Shown in pieces: positions 54,176-62,025 of a stretch of DNA of 64,000 nt. Position 1 is the first letter of the stretch; every line of letters begins with the position of its first letter. Made by a program: the position numbers and the translations under genes. The notes beneath the pieces were generated by a model. The model saw only the letters and a list, made by a program, of their open reading frames with translations. It ran no database searches and was not told the DNA's origin. The DNA is from Luteimonas galliterrae (GTDB lineage: Bacteria > Pseudomonadota > Gammaproteobacteria > Xanthomonadales > Xanthomonadaceae), in assembly GCF_023374055.1 (NCBI RefSeq), contig NZ_JAMBEP010000001.1, positions 992,001-1,056,000 on the forward strand, in the 5' to 3' direction.

Positions 54176-55432
54176 ATGTCGTTGACCACCCGCGTACTGC
54201 TGGCCTTGATCCTTGGCGCCGCCGGCGGCTTGCTGCTGGCGATGTGGGATCCGGTTGTCGCAATCCAGGCCGCCGACGCAGTGCAACCGATCGGACGCCT
54301 GTGGCTGAGCGCGCTGCAGATGACGGTGGTGCCGTTGGTCGTGGCGCTGGTGGTGATCGGCGTCAACACGGCGAGCAACGCCGCGGCCTCGGGCCGCACG
54401 GCGCGGCAGGCGATGATCGTGTTCATCGTGTTGCTGACCGCGGGCGCCGCCTTCACCGCGGTCGCTTCGGAATTCCTGCTGTCCTTGCTCCCGCACGACG
54501 CCGCGCTGGCCGAACGCCTGCAAGCCTCGTCGACGACGGCCGCCGCGGCGGCGCCGACTTCGTTGTCGGACTGGATCGCCTCGATCGTGCCCAGCAACGC
54601 CATCAACGCCGCCGCGCAGGGTGCGATGCTGCCGCTGGTGGTGTTCGCGCTGTTCTTCGGCTTCGCGTTGACCCGCATCGACGGCGAACGCCGCGGCCGC
54701 ATGATCGATTTCCTGCAGACCATCGCCGACGCGATGATCGTGATCGTGCGCTGGGTGCTGTGGGCCGCGCCGCTGGGCGTATTCGCGCTGGTGTTCGCGG
54801 TGTGCGCGCGGGTCGGCCTGAGCATGATCAGCGCGCTGGGCTACTACATCGCACTACAGAGCGTGATCTACCTGTCGGTGACGCTGCTGATGTACCTGGT
54901 GGCGGCCTTCTTCGGCAACGTGCCCGTGCGGCGCTTCGCCGCCGGCATCCTGCCCGCGCAGGTGGTGGCGGCCAGTACGCAGTCCTCGCTGGCCTCGTTG
55001 CCGGCGATGATCGAGAGCGCACGCTCGCGGCTGGGTTATCCGTTGTCGGTCACCTCGCTGGTGCTGCCGATGGCGGTATCGCTGTTCCGGATCAACAGTC
55101 CGGTGCAATACATCAGCGTGATCGCGTTCATCGCCTGGGTGTTCGGCACCGACCTGAGCGTGGCGCAATACGCGGTGGCGGTGGCGCTGTCGGTGGTGAT
55201 CAGCATGGGCTCGGTCGGCCTGCCCGGCCAGGCCAGCTTCATGGCCACCAACATGCCGGTGACGCAGGCGATGGGCCTGCCGGTGGAGCCGTTGGGCATC
55301 CTGCTGGCGGTCGATACGATTCCCGACGTGTTCGCCACGCTCGGCAACGTCACCGCGGACCTGACGGCGACCGGGGTTGTCGCCAAGGGCGCGCCGCCGG
55401 ATATCGCGCCCGATCAGACGACCGAGACCTGA
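54176..55432 (+). CDS. Dicarboxylate/amino-acid:cation symporter (DAACS family)
   Basis: 418 residues, about 8-10 hydrophobic segments. DAACS/GltPh marks: LQMTVVPLVVALVV, the serine-rich hairpin equivalent AASTQSSLASLPAM, and the substrate/ion region TIPDVFATLGNVTADL. Members take up glutamate, aspartate, dicarboxylates or neutral amino acids with Na+ or H+. Here it follows the endopeptidase/epimerase genes that release Ala and Glu, so import of those products is the likely job. It may share the transcript despite the repeat just upstream. Confidence 0.9.
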   Translation: MSLTTRVLLALILGAAGGLLLAMWDPVVAIQAADAVQPIGRLWLSALQMTVVPLVVALVVIGVNTASNAAASGRTARQAMIVFIVLLTAGAAFTAVASEFLLSLLPHDAALAERLQASSTTAAAAAPTSLSDWIASIVPSNAINAAAQGAMLPLVVFALFFGFALTRIDGERRGRMIDFLQTIADAMIVIVRWVLWAAPLGVFALVFAVCARVGLSMISALGYYIALQSVIYLSVTLLMYLVAAFFGNVPVRRFAAGILPAQVVAASTQSSLASLPAMIESARSRLGYPLSVTSLVLPMAVSLFRINSPVQYISVIAFIAWVFGTDLSVAQYAVAVALSVVISMGSVGLPGQASFMATNMPVTQAMGLPVEPLGILLAVDTIPDVFATLGNVTADLTATGVVAKGAPPDIAPDQTTET

Positions 55433-55452
55433 AACCGGGCTAGCTCCCGCTT

Positions 55453-56316
55453 TTAGAGCGCGCCGGGAATTTTGATCGCCAATGCCGCCGCTTCCGACGC
55501 GCAGTCCCGACCGGGCGCAACGCTGCGCCGTCGAACCGCTTCGATCTCGCGGCTAGCGGCGTTCATGTCGGCGTTGAACGCAGCTTCCGAATGCAACTTG
55601 GCGACCGTGGCCGATGCGATAGCGCGGCCCTCGATCACATCGCTCGACCAATGCGCATTGCAGACCAGCCGGCTCTCGCCGAAGGAACGGCCGCGCGCCA
55701 ACAGCGCGTCGGCGCGCGCCGGCGCCAGTTGCGCCAGGATCAGGGCCCATGCCCATCCGACCGAAGTGTGGCCGGAGGGATAAGAGCCGTCGTTGCGCAG
55801 CATCGCTTCGTCGGCCGGCGCGCAGGTTCCTTCCCCATAGTGGACGAAAGGACGCGTACGACTGTATTCGTCTTTGGCGCCGTAAGTGGCGAGCCCGGCG
55901 TCGGTCATGGCGCGCTTCAACAGCAAGTAGAGGCGCGGCGTATCCTGTTGCGAGATAGGCGCGCCGAGCGCGCAGGCGAATGCGTTGGGGGCGTGCGGAA
56001 AAGCCAGATCGGCGTCGGCGGCGGCCAGCGCATAACGCGATGTGCCGTGAAGTCTTTGCGACGCGCGGCTCACCGCTTGGTCCTGCCTGAAACCGGCCGA
56101 ACCCGGCGGCGGCGGCGGCGGCAACAGCAAAAGGCTGTCGGGCACGCGATGGCCGAGATAGCCTGCGGGCACGCCCGGACGGATCTCGGGCACCGACGCC
56201 AGCGCGTCCTTGCTGCGGGCGCTCGGCGGCGTCGATGCGCAGCCTGCGAAGGTCGCCAGGACGATCGATAGCCCCGCCGCAATGGGCGGATTGCACGACC
56301 GGCGCGAATGGTTCAT
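55453..56316 (-). CDS. Class A non-specific acid phosphatase (PhoN/PAP2 family)
   Basis: 287 residues from ATG 56316. Signal-like N-terminus with possible lipid cysteine C26 (FAGC), a Pro run (LLPPPPPPG), and the full PAP2/class A pattern: KDEYSRTRPF, GSYPSGHTS, and GESRLVCNAHWSSDV. The GSYPSGH string is the class A signature. A periplasmic phosphomonoesterase that scavenges phosphate from nucleotides and sugar phosphates. Convergent with the symporter gene. Confidence 0.93.
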   Translation of the reverse strand: MNHSRRSCNPPIAAGLSIVLATFAGCASTPPSARSKDALASVPEIRPGVPAGYLGHRVPDSLLLLPPPPPPGSAGFRQDQAVSRASQRLHGTSRYALAAADADLAFPHAPNAFACALGAPISQQDTPRLYLLLKRAMTDAGLATYGAKDEYSRTRPFVHYGEGTCAPADEAMLRNDGSYPSGHTSVGWAWALILAQLAPARADALLARGRSFGESRLVCNAHWSSDVIEGRAIASATVAKLHSEAAFNADMNAASREIEAVRRRSVAPGRDCASEAAALAIKIPGAL

Positions 56317-56520
56317 AAGCCGTACCTTGGAGCGCTTGCTTTCGAACGGCCAAGCGGGTACCGCGAAGTCTGCCGTTGCGGCACAGCGGAGGCGACCGAA
56401 AAAACCACTTCGCGCGATGCGTAAATGTACGCACCCCTCGGGCGGACGGCGGCCCTTACCGGGGTTGCGCCACGCCACCGGCTGGCGCGGCCGGGCGCGG
56501 CTCGCTAGAATTGCCCGCAT

Positions 56521-56561
56521 GGGGCGGTAGCTCAGCTGGGAGAGCGTCGCGTTCGCAATGC
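56521..56561 (+). pseudogene. Truncated tRNA-Ala (5' 41 bases only)
   Basis: GGGGCGGTAGCTCAGCTGGG and the following 21 bases are identical to the 5' end of the intact tRNA-Ala at 57765-57840, then homology stops inside the 3' side of the anticodon stem. The 43 bases before it (56478-56520), including a TAGAAT -10 box, also match the intact gene's promoter with four differences. It is a broken copy in inverted orientation, still followed by a terminator at 56617. Confidence 0.9.
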
Positions 56562-56616
56562 CGACCTGAGCTGTCGATCGATTTCCGAATCCCCTACCCG
56601 ATCAAGAACTTGACCG

Positions 56617-56640
56617 ACACCCGCCGTGCGCGGGTGTTTT
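56617..56640 (+). terminator. Intrinsic terminator after the truncated tRNA-Ala
   Basis: ACACCCGC, 5-base loop, GCGGGTGT, then T's. Perfect 8-bp stem about 55 bases after the point where tRNA homology ends; probably the original tRNA terminator. Confidence 0.85.
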
Positions 56641-56972
56641 CGTAACTGGGTCATAAGCCGGGCTCGTTGCGCTGCGCTGTAATCGAGGACGACCCTCGGT
56701 TACACGAACTGAACCTACAAGCAAGCGCTGGAAACATCCCATAACCGAACTACCGCGCCTCCAAGGCACGAGCGGCTCATCCGTGTGGGAAATCAGAGAG
56801 CCTGCACCTGGGCAACCAACCGGGCTGTTCTCGACATAGGCATATGTATTCAGCGAAAGGGTCCAGAGGACGTTTTGACTTCTGCCCCCATTTCTACGCC
56901 AGGAGCCACGCGAGCCGCCAACTTCGACCCTGGCAAATGATTCGCTCCGCGCGACAAACCGCCCGCTCTGGG
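56641..56972. other. No gene seen; AT-richer than surroundings
   Basis: 332 bases with no supported gene. An imperfect palindrome GGGTCCAGAGGACG ... ACTTCTGCCCCC (about 56857-56892) resembles ends of small palindromic repeats. Base composition is visibly lower in GC than the flanks, consistent with foreign DNA. Confidence 0.6.
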
Positions 56973-57365
56973 CTATCGCTTATAAATCCACCTTCCTCCG
57001 AAATAGCTAAACAATCCCGTCAGGCCGTGAAACCTAATGGCATTGCGGCTTCCTTGCGTGCCATTCTCGGAAAAGTAAGCGGCCATCAGGACAAGAGTGC
57101 CGCACAGCAACACCGCGCTGATTATGCTCAACTGCGGATTTTTCACACGTGCTTTCCAATCTCCAGTTATCAACATGCGGTGATAGGCGGGAGTGCAGAA
57201 GGCGAGACCCACGATGGAAAACGCGACCGCAGCGGCAACCGCGTGCACTTTCTGCGTTGCCTCGGAGGCACCGAAAGTCGGTAGTAAAGCTACGAAGTAA
57301 CAATAGGCCCCGATCAACCAAGCCATAGTAATAAGAGTGAAGCGGACCATCATTTTGTTGTGCAT
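56973..57365 (-). CDS. Small four-helix membrane protein of unknown function
   Basis: 130 residues from ATG 57365, which has GGAG 8 bases upstream. Four hydrophobic segments (about 8-30, 42-60, 77-95, 105-120) with GASEATQKVHAVAAAVAF and FTPAYHR-like loop (FCTPAYHRML). I do not recognise the family. Codon use is less GC-biased than the neighbours and it lies between the truncated and intact tRNA-Ala, so it is probably cargo of an old integration. Confidence 0.6.
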   Translation of the reverse strand: MHNKMMVRFTLITMAWLIGAYCYFVALLPTFGASEATQKVHAVAAAVAFSIVGLAFCTPAYHRMLITGDWKARVKNPQLSIISAVLLCGTLVLMAAYFSENGTQGSRNAIRFHGLTGLFSYFGGRWIYKR

Positions 57366-57371
57366 GTGCAC

Positions 57372-57715
57372 TGCTCCAATCGTTCATTCAGGCCAACCAG
57401 CCCGGTCCCAATGCCTATCACAGCTAGACCCTGCTGAATCGTCTCAGCCATCGCCGAGAACGGCAGCCAGACGGCCATCGCGGAGTCGCTCGACGCCTCC
57501 TGCCGATGGCGGCGCGCTCCCTCGCCGCGCTCGAGCGCCACTTCGGCGTCGCAGCTGAAAGGCGCCACGCGCGCATCCACCGACCGACGAGGGCGCGCGG
57601 TGCCTGGGACGCTGCCGCGTCATTCTCGCCGCGATGCCGCGCATCCCGGAGCATCATCAAAATGCTCACCTCGCCTCGGCCGCTCGTGCAGCCCTCAGCG
57701 TCGTCGTGCCCAATG
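57372..57715. other. No gene seen
   Basis: 344 bases between the small membrane gene and the tRNA terminator. Short frames on both strands are Arg/Ala-rich translations without family features and one runs antisense into the tRNA; I treat them as non-coding. Confidence 0.6.
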
Positions 57716-57747
57716 AAAAAGCCCCGCAGACCAAGGTCCGCAGGGCA
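57716..57747 (-). terminator. Intrinsic terminator of tRNA-Ala
   Basis: Minus strand GCCCTGCGGACC, TT, GGTCTGCGGGGC, then five T. Long stem with one G-T pair, starting about 18 bases past the tRNA CCA end. Confidence 0.92.
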
Positions 57748-57764
57748 TTTGCAAGTCTTTGAAT

Positions 57765-57840
<76 letters not shown>

Positions 57841-58018
57841 ATGCCGGCGATTCTAGCGAGCCGGGCCCGGGCGCGCCAGCCGGCGACACGAGGATCGGTG
57901 GGCTGGAATTGGCTGGGCCACCGAGCTCTGAGACTACCGATGCGGATGATCCTCACCGGGCACCGTTTCTGCGGCCGTCCTACTTTGCACTTAAGGCCCA
58001 CTTAAGGAACCCAGTGCA

Positions 58019-58279
58019 ATGCGCGCCCAGCTCACCAAAAAGCTCGTCACATCGGCTCAGCCCCAGGATCGTCCCTATGAGCTCAGGGATATCAGCATCC
58101 CGGGGCTGATCTTTCGGGTCCAGCCTTCAGGGTACAAGGCCTGGATCATTGAATGGTCGCGTGGGAAGCGTCGTACGCTCGGGGCGTTCGGGCATCTGAC
58201 GCTGGAGCAGGCTCGGGCGCATGCCGCCCAGGCGATCCGCAAGAAGGTCTCCATCGCAACAAGCTTGCCCATTGCCTAA
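58019..58279 (+). pseudogene. Tyrosine integrase fragment (N-terminal DUF4102 domain)
   Basis: 86 codons. The start matches the N-terminal arm-binding domain of P4-type integrases (RDISIPGLIFRVQPSGYKAW, then SRGKRRTLGAFGHLTLEQAR). The core-binding and catalytic domains are missing: after about residue 78 the frame drifts into unrelated sequence and stops. It lies 178 bases from the intact tRNA-Ala, the usual place of an integrase gene, and is the remnant of an integrative element. Confidence 0.88.
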
Positions 58280-58366
58280 GGCCACAGCTATTTATTCAGT
58301 GGCTGAATCAGTGTATTGCCTGCCGTCTCATTTATTCGATCGCGCGAAAGTGATATAGACGCGCTT

Positions 58367-59314
58367 ATGAAAACGTTCCTCACGTGGGTAGGCGTTGTAG
58401 CGAGTGTGCCCGTGGCGCTGGCGGGCGTGGGTATCTGCATGGCATGGGCGCCGGATCGCCCGGTCGACACGCTCAAGGCGCGTTGGGCTCCGGCGCCTTC
58501 GAAATTCATCGACATCAATGGCATGAAGGCGCACGTGCGCGATGAAGGGCCGCGCGACGACCGCCTGCCCATCGTGCTGCTGCACGGCACCTCGGCCAGC
58601 CTGCACGCCTGGGATGGCTGGGTCGCCGCGCTCAAAGAGCGGCGTCGCGTGATCCGTGTCGACATGCCGGGCTTCGGCCTGACGGGCCCGACGCCCGATG
58701 GCAAGTACAACATCGGCATCTACACCGATTTCGTAGCCAGGCTGATGGACCAGATGGGCGTCGAACAGGCCGTGGTGGCGGGCAACTCCTTCGGCGGTTA
58801 TGTAGCCTGGAAGATGGCTATCGACCATCCCCAGCGCGTGAGCAAACTGATCCTGATCGATGCCGCTGGGTATTACTACAAAGCGCAGTCCATGCCGATC
58901 GCCTTCAAGCTCGCGCAGATCCCGGCGCTCAAGCCCCTCATGGCTAACCTGCTGCCTCGCCGCATGATCGAGTCCAGCGTGCGCAACGTGTACGGCGACC
59001 CATCGCGCGTCACGCCCGAACTGATCGACCGCTATTACGAGCTGACCTTGCGCGAGGGCAACCGCGCCGCGCTGCGTGGCCGGTTCGCGCAAAGCAAGGG
59101 TGGCGAATTCGAAGCCCAGATCAAGCAAGTCAAGCAGCCGACGCTGATCATCTGGGGCGGGCAGGACAAGTTGATCCCGCCCGACACCGCCGACCGCTTC
59201 CATAAGGACATCGCCGGCAGCCGCTTGGCCGTGTTCGATGGCCTGGGCCATGTGCCTCACGAGGAAGACCCGAAGGGTACCGTCGCAGCCGCACAGGCTT
59301 TCCTGGCGCTATGA
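58367..59314 (+). CDS. Alpha/beta hydrolase
   Basis: 315 residues from ATG 58367; the upstream in-frame ATG at 58316 is less likely. One N-terminal hydrophobic segment (FLTWVGVVASVPVALAGVG) as membrane anchor or signal. Catalytic features: oxyanion HGTSASLHAW, nucleophile in GNSFGG, Asp in GGQDKLIPP and His in GLGHVPHEEDP. Resembles lipase/epoxide-hydrolase-like or carbon-carbon hydrolases; substrate unknown. First gene past the integration scar. Confidence 0.87.
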   Translation: MKTFLTWVGVVASVPVALAGVGICMAWAPDRPVDTLKARWAPAPSKFIDINGMKAHVRDEGPRDDRLPIVLLHGTSASLHAWDGWVAALKERRRVIRVDMPGFGLTGPTPDGKYNIGIYTDFVARLMDQMGVEQAVVAGNSFGGYVAWKMAIDHPQRVSKLILIDAAGYYYKAQSMPIAFKLAQIPALKPLMANLLPRRMIESSVRNVYGDPSRVTPELIDRYYELTLREGNRAALRGRFAQSKGGEFEAQIKQVKQPTLIIWGGQDKLIPPDTADRFHKDIAGSRLAVFDGLGHVPHEEDPKGTVAAAQAFLAL

Positions 59315-59415
59315 CATCGCCGCCGTACGCGACGGAGACCTGAAAGTTCGTATTTTCCGGGGCTTTTTGGTATTTTCGCGCCTGGTTCACCCCCCCGGTG
59401 CGACATGGCAGGATC

Positions 59416-59871
59416 ATGCAGGTGAACGGCATCTCCGCCGAAGCGCTGCACCTTCGCGACCTCGCCCGCCTGCGCCGCGTGCGGGACCGGATCGACCGCG
59501 AGTACGCGCGGCCGCTGGACGTCGAGGCGCTCGCCCGCGGCGCGCACATGTCGGCCGGGCATCTCAGCCGGCAATTCAAACTCGCTTACGGCGAGTCGCC
59601 CTACAGCTATCTGATGACGCGGCGCATCGAGCGCGCGATGGCGCTGCTGCGCTGCGGCGACCTCAGCGTCACCGAAACCTGCTTCGCGGTCGGCTGCTCG
59701 TCGCTGGGCACCTTCAGCACGCGCTTCACCGAGCTGGTCGGCGTGCCGCCTAGCGTCTATCGGCAGCAGGCGGCATCGGCGACGGCGGGAATGCCCTCCT
59801 GCGTGGCCAAACAAGTGACCAGACCGATCAGGAATCGAGAAGCGCCGGCTACCCAGCCTGACCTAGCATGA
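59416..59871 (+). CDS. AraC-family regulator (DNA-binding domain only)
   Basis: 151 residues from ATG 59416 (GTG 59398 possible). Two helix-turn-helix units typical of AraC (VEALARGAHMSAGHLSRQFK and VTETCFAVGCSSLGTFS, then VGVPPSVYRQ). No separate sensor domain, so ligand sensing, if any, is elsewhere. It directly precedes a VOC-fold gene, a pairing seen in many genomes, so it likely controls that gene and itself. Confidence 0.9.
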   Translation: MQVNGISAEALHLRDLARLRRVRDRIDREYARPLDVEALARGAHMSAGHLSRQFKLAYGESPYSYLMTRRIERAMALLRCGDLSVTETCFAVGCSSLGTFSTRFTELVGVPPSVYRQQAASATAGMPSCVAKQVTRPIRNREAPATQPDLA

Positions 59872-59900
59872 CAGCTCCACCCGCACCCAGGACGACTGCC

Positions 59901-60311
59901 ATGAACCTCACCATCCACTCGAGTTTCCTCCCGCACGACGATCCGGACGCGACGCTGGCCTTCTATCGCGACACACTGGGCTTCGAAGTCCGCAAGGACG
60001 TCGGCTACAAGGGCATGCGCTGGATCACGGTCGGCCCCGTCGGCCAGCCCGATACGAATATCGTCCTGCACCCCCCGGCGGCCACGCCCGGCATCACCGA
60101 CGACGAGCGCCGCACCATCGCCGAGATGATGGCCAAAGGCACCTATGCGATGCTCATCCTGGCCACCGCCGACCTCGACGGCACTTTCGAGCGCGTGCAG
60201 GCCAGCGGCGCCGAGGTCGTGCAAGAACCTACCGACCAGCCGTACGGGATTCGCGACTGCGCTTTCCGCGACCCTTCCGGCAACCACATCCGCATCAACG
60301 AAATGCGCTGA
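59901..60311 (+). CDS. VOC (glyoxalase/bleomycin-resistance fold) protein
   Basis: 136 residues from ATG 59901, with AGGA upstream; a second ATG at 59868 overlaps the AraC stop (ATGA) and would add 11 residues. Paired beta-alpha-beta modules (FYRDTLGFEVRKD ... PYGIRDCAFRDPSGNHI). Members are dioxygenases, isomerases, or resistance proteins that bind small molecules. Metal-ligand assignment is uncertain. Coupled to the AraC gene. Confidence 0.88.
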   Translation: MNLTIHSSFLPHDDPDATLAFYRDTLGFEVRKDVGYKGMRWITVGPVGQPDTNIVLHPPAATPGITDDERRTIAEMMAKGTYAMLILATADLDGTFERVQASGAEVVQEPTDQPYGIRDCAFRDPSGNHIRINEMR

Positions 60312-60409
60312 GCCGTTCGACGATCGTCTTGTCGAATCCGGCAAGAACTGCCTGTGCGTCCATCCCGGCAAATCACCGACCCGTGCAGTACGTCTCCATA
60401 GGAGGTTTC

Positions 60410-60637
60410 ATGAACTGGAACAAGTGGATCAGGCAGTTCCACCGCTGGATGTCCATCCTCTTCACATTGACGGTGGTCGTCACTTTCATCGCCCTGACGC
60501 GGGAAAATCCGGTCGTCTGGGTATCCTACGTGCCGTTGTTCCCGCTCGCGTTGCTGTTCGTCACCGGCCTGTACTTGTTCGCCCTGCCCTATGTCCTCAA
60601 ACGGCGCGGCGGCGAACGCGCGACTGGCGAAGCTTGA
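60410..60637 (+). CDS. Small two-helix membrane protein
   Basis: 75 residues from ATG 60410, which has a strong GGAGG site. Two membrane helices (FTLTVVVTFIAL and PLFPLALLFVTGLYLFALPYVL) after an amphipathic WNKWIRQFHRWM start. The first part resembles the opening helix of PepSY-type membrane proteins. Function unknown; probably co-transcribed with the VOC gene 98 bases upstream. Confidence 0.8.
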   Translation: MNWNKWIRQFHRWMSILFTLTVVVTFIALTRENPVVWVSYVPLFPLALLFVTGLYLFALPYVLKRRGGERATGEA

Positions 60638-60690
60638 TGCGGGACTAGCACGCCGGATCGCCCAACGAATCACGATAAGGAATGCAAAAA

Positions 60691-61212
60691 ATGGCCAAGA
60701 CCGCCAGTAGAACCAACAAGACCGCCAAGCAGGCGACCAAGAAGACCACGAAGAAATCCGTCAAGAACGCGGCTGCGACAAGCAAGGCATCCAAGGGGTT
60801 CACGGACGAAGAACGCGCAGCGATGAAGGAGCGTGCCCAGGAGCTGAAGGCGGAGGCGCGCCGCGGCGCGAACAGGGCGGCCGGGGAAAAAGACGTACTC
60901 GCGGCGATCGCCGCAATGCCGCCACCGGACCGCACGATCGCCAAGCAACTCCATGCGATCGTCAAAGCCAATGCGCCGGACCTGTCGCCCAAGACCTGGT
61001 ACGGGATGCCCGCGTACGCCAACGGCGATGGCAAGGTGGTTTGCTTCTTCCAAGCCGCGGACAAGTTCAAATCGAGGTATGCGACGTTCGGCTTCAACGA
61101 CAAGGCGAACCTCGACGACGGCGCGATGTGGCCGACTTCCTTCGCGTTGAAGGAGTGGACTTCCGCGGTAGAGGCGAAGATCGGCGCGCTGGTGAAGAAA
61201 TCGGTGAGCTGA
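60691..61212 (+). CDS. DUF1801 protein with Lys-rich N-terminal tail
   Basis: 173 residues from ATG 60691, 9 bases after AAGGA; ATG 60682 lacks spacing. Residues 1-40 are a Lys/Thr/Ala tail ([19 protein letters not shown]). Residues about 70-173 are a DUF1801 (YdhG-like) domain ([20 protein letters not shown]). DUF1801 proteins resemble frataxin-fold scaffolds; no reaction is established. The tail is like that of the window's DksA and could bind nucleic acid. Confidence 0.88.
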   Translation: MAKTASRTNKTAKQATKKTTKKSVKNAAATSKASKGFTDEERAAMKERAQELKAEARRGANRAAGEKDVLAAIAAMPPPDRTIAKQLHAIVKANAPDLSPKTWYGMPAYANGDGKVVCFFQAADKFKSRYATFGFNDKANLDDGAMWPTSFALKEWTSAVEAKIGALVKKSVS

Positions 61213-61391
61213 ACGCCTTATGATCGTGCCGGATCAGCGTTTACACCGAAGCGGCATACGTAGAAATACGGTTGTGCCGCCTCGAACGCGCGCCTAAAAA
61301 GGGGCTACCGCTCTCGGAGCCTTGCGGGTGTGCAGCCATGGGCCTTCTCTGGCATGAACCCGGCGGATCAGGGCTGGAGATCCGATCCGCC

Positions 61392-62018
61392 GTGTTACGG
61401 AAAGCATACGCCCAGTCGCTCGTCTTCGCGCTCGGCCTTTCGGCAGGGCCGAGCGCCGTTGCGCAGACGCCGACCGAGATCACCGTTTCCAAAGCCGCCA
61501 CGTCCCTGCCCGGACCGCGGTACGCATGGATTGCGATGCCGCAACGCCTGAAAGCCGAAGCCGACATCCGCGTGCAGGACCTGCAACTGCGGGCCCGGAT
61601 CCAATCGGCTGTCGACAAGGCGCTGCAGGCGAAAGGCTATCGTTTGGCGGACAACGCTTCGCAAGCCGATTTCCAGGTGGCGTACCGGGTCGGCGTGCTC
61701 GATGCGCAAAGCGCGAAGATCGAAGACGCCGGACCCGCGTCGGCGCCCGAAGCGGCGATCGAATGCCGCCAGGGCGGCTGCTCGCAGATCATCACCCGCG
61801 GCGGCGACGGCTCCCTGCAGATGCACGTCGAAACGACCGACTATGTCGAAGGCGGCCTGATGGTCGAAGTCCTCGAACCGGGTCAGATCCGCGTGCTGTG
61901 GCGCGCGCTTTACAAAGGCACCGTGCGCGGGCCCAAAGACGGCGCCCAGGCGCATCTGGACGCCATCGCGAGCCAAACGCTGACGCAGTTGCCCAAAGCG
62001 GGCGCGCCGACGGAATGA
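61392..62018 (+). CDS. DUF4136-like secreted protein
   Basis: 208 residues from GTG 61392, giving a signal peptide (YAQSLVFALGLSAGPSAVAQ); ATG at 61338 would add 18 residues without family support. The beta-alpha core (YAWIAMPQRL ... VDKALQAKGYRLADNASQADFQVAYRV) matches DUF4136 envelope proteins. A CRQGGC segment could form a disulphide. Role unknown. Converges with the patatin gene. Confidence 0.75.
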   Translation: MLRKAYAQSLVFALGLSAGPSAVAQTPTEITVSKAATSLPGPRYAWIAMPQRLKAEADIRVQDLQLRARIQSAVDKALQAKGYRLADNASQADFQVAYRVGVLDAQSAKIEDAGPASAPEAAIECRQGGCSQIITRGGDGSLQMHVETTDYVEGGLMVEVLEPGQIRVLWRALYKGTVRGPKDGAQAHLDAIASQTLTQLPKAGAPTE

Positions 62019-62025
62019 GCGGCTT

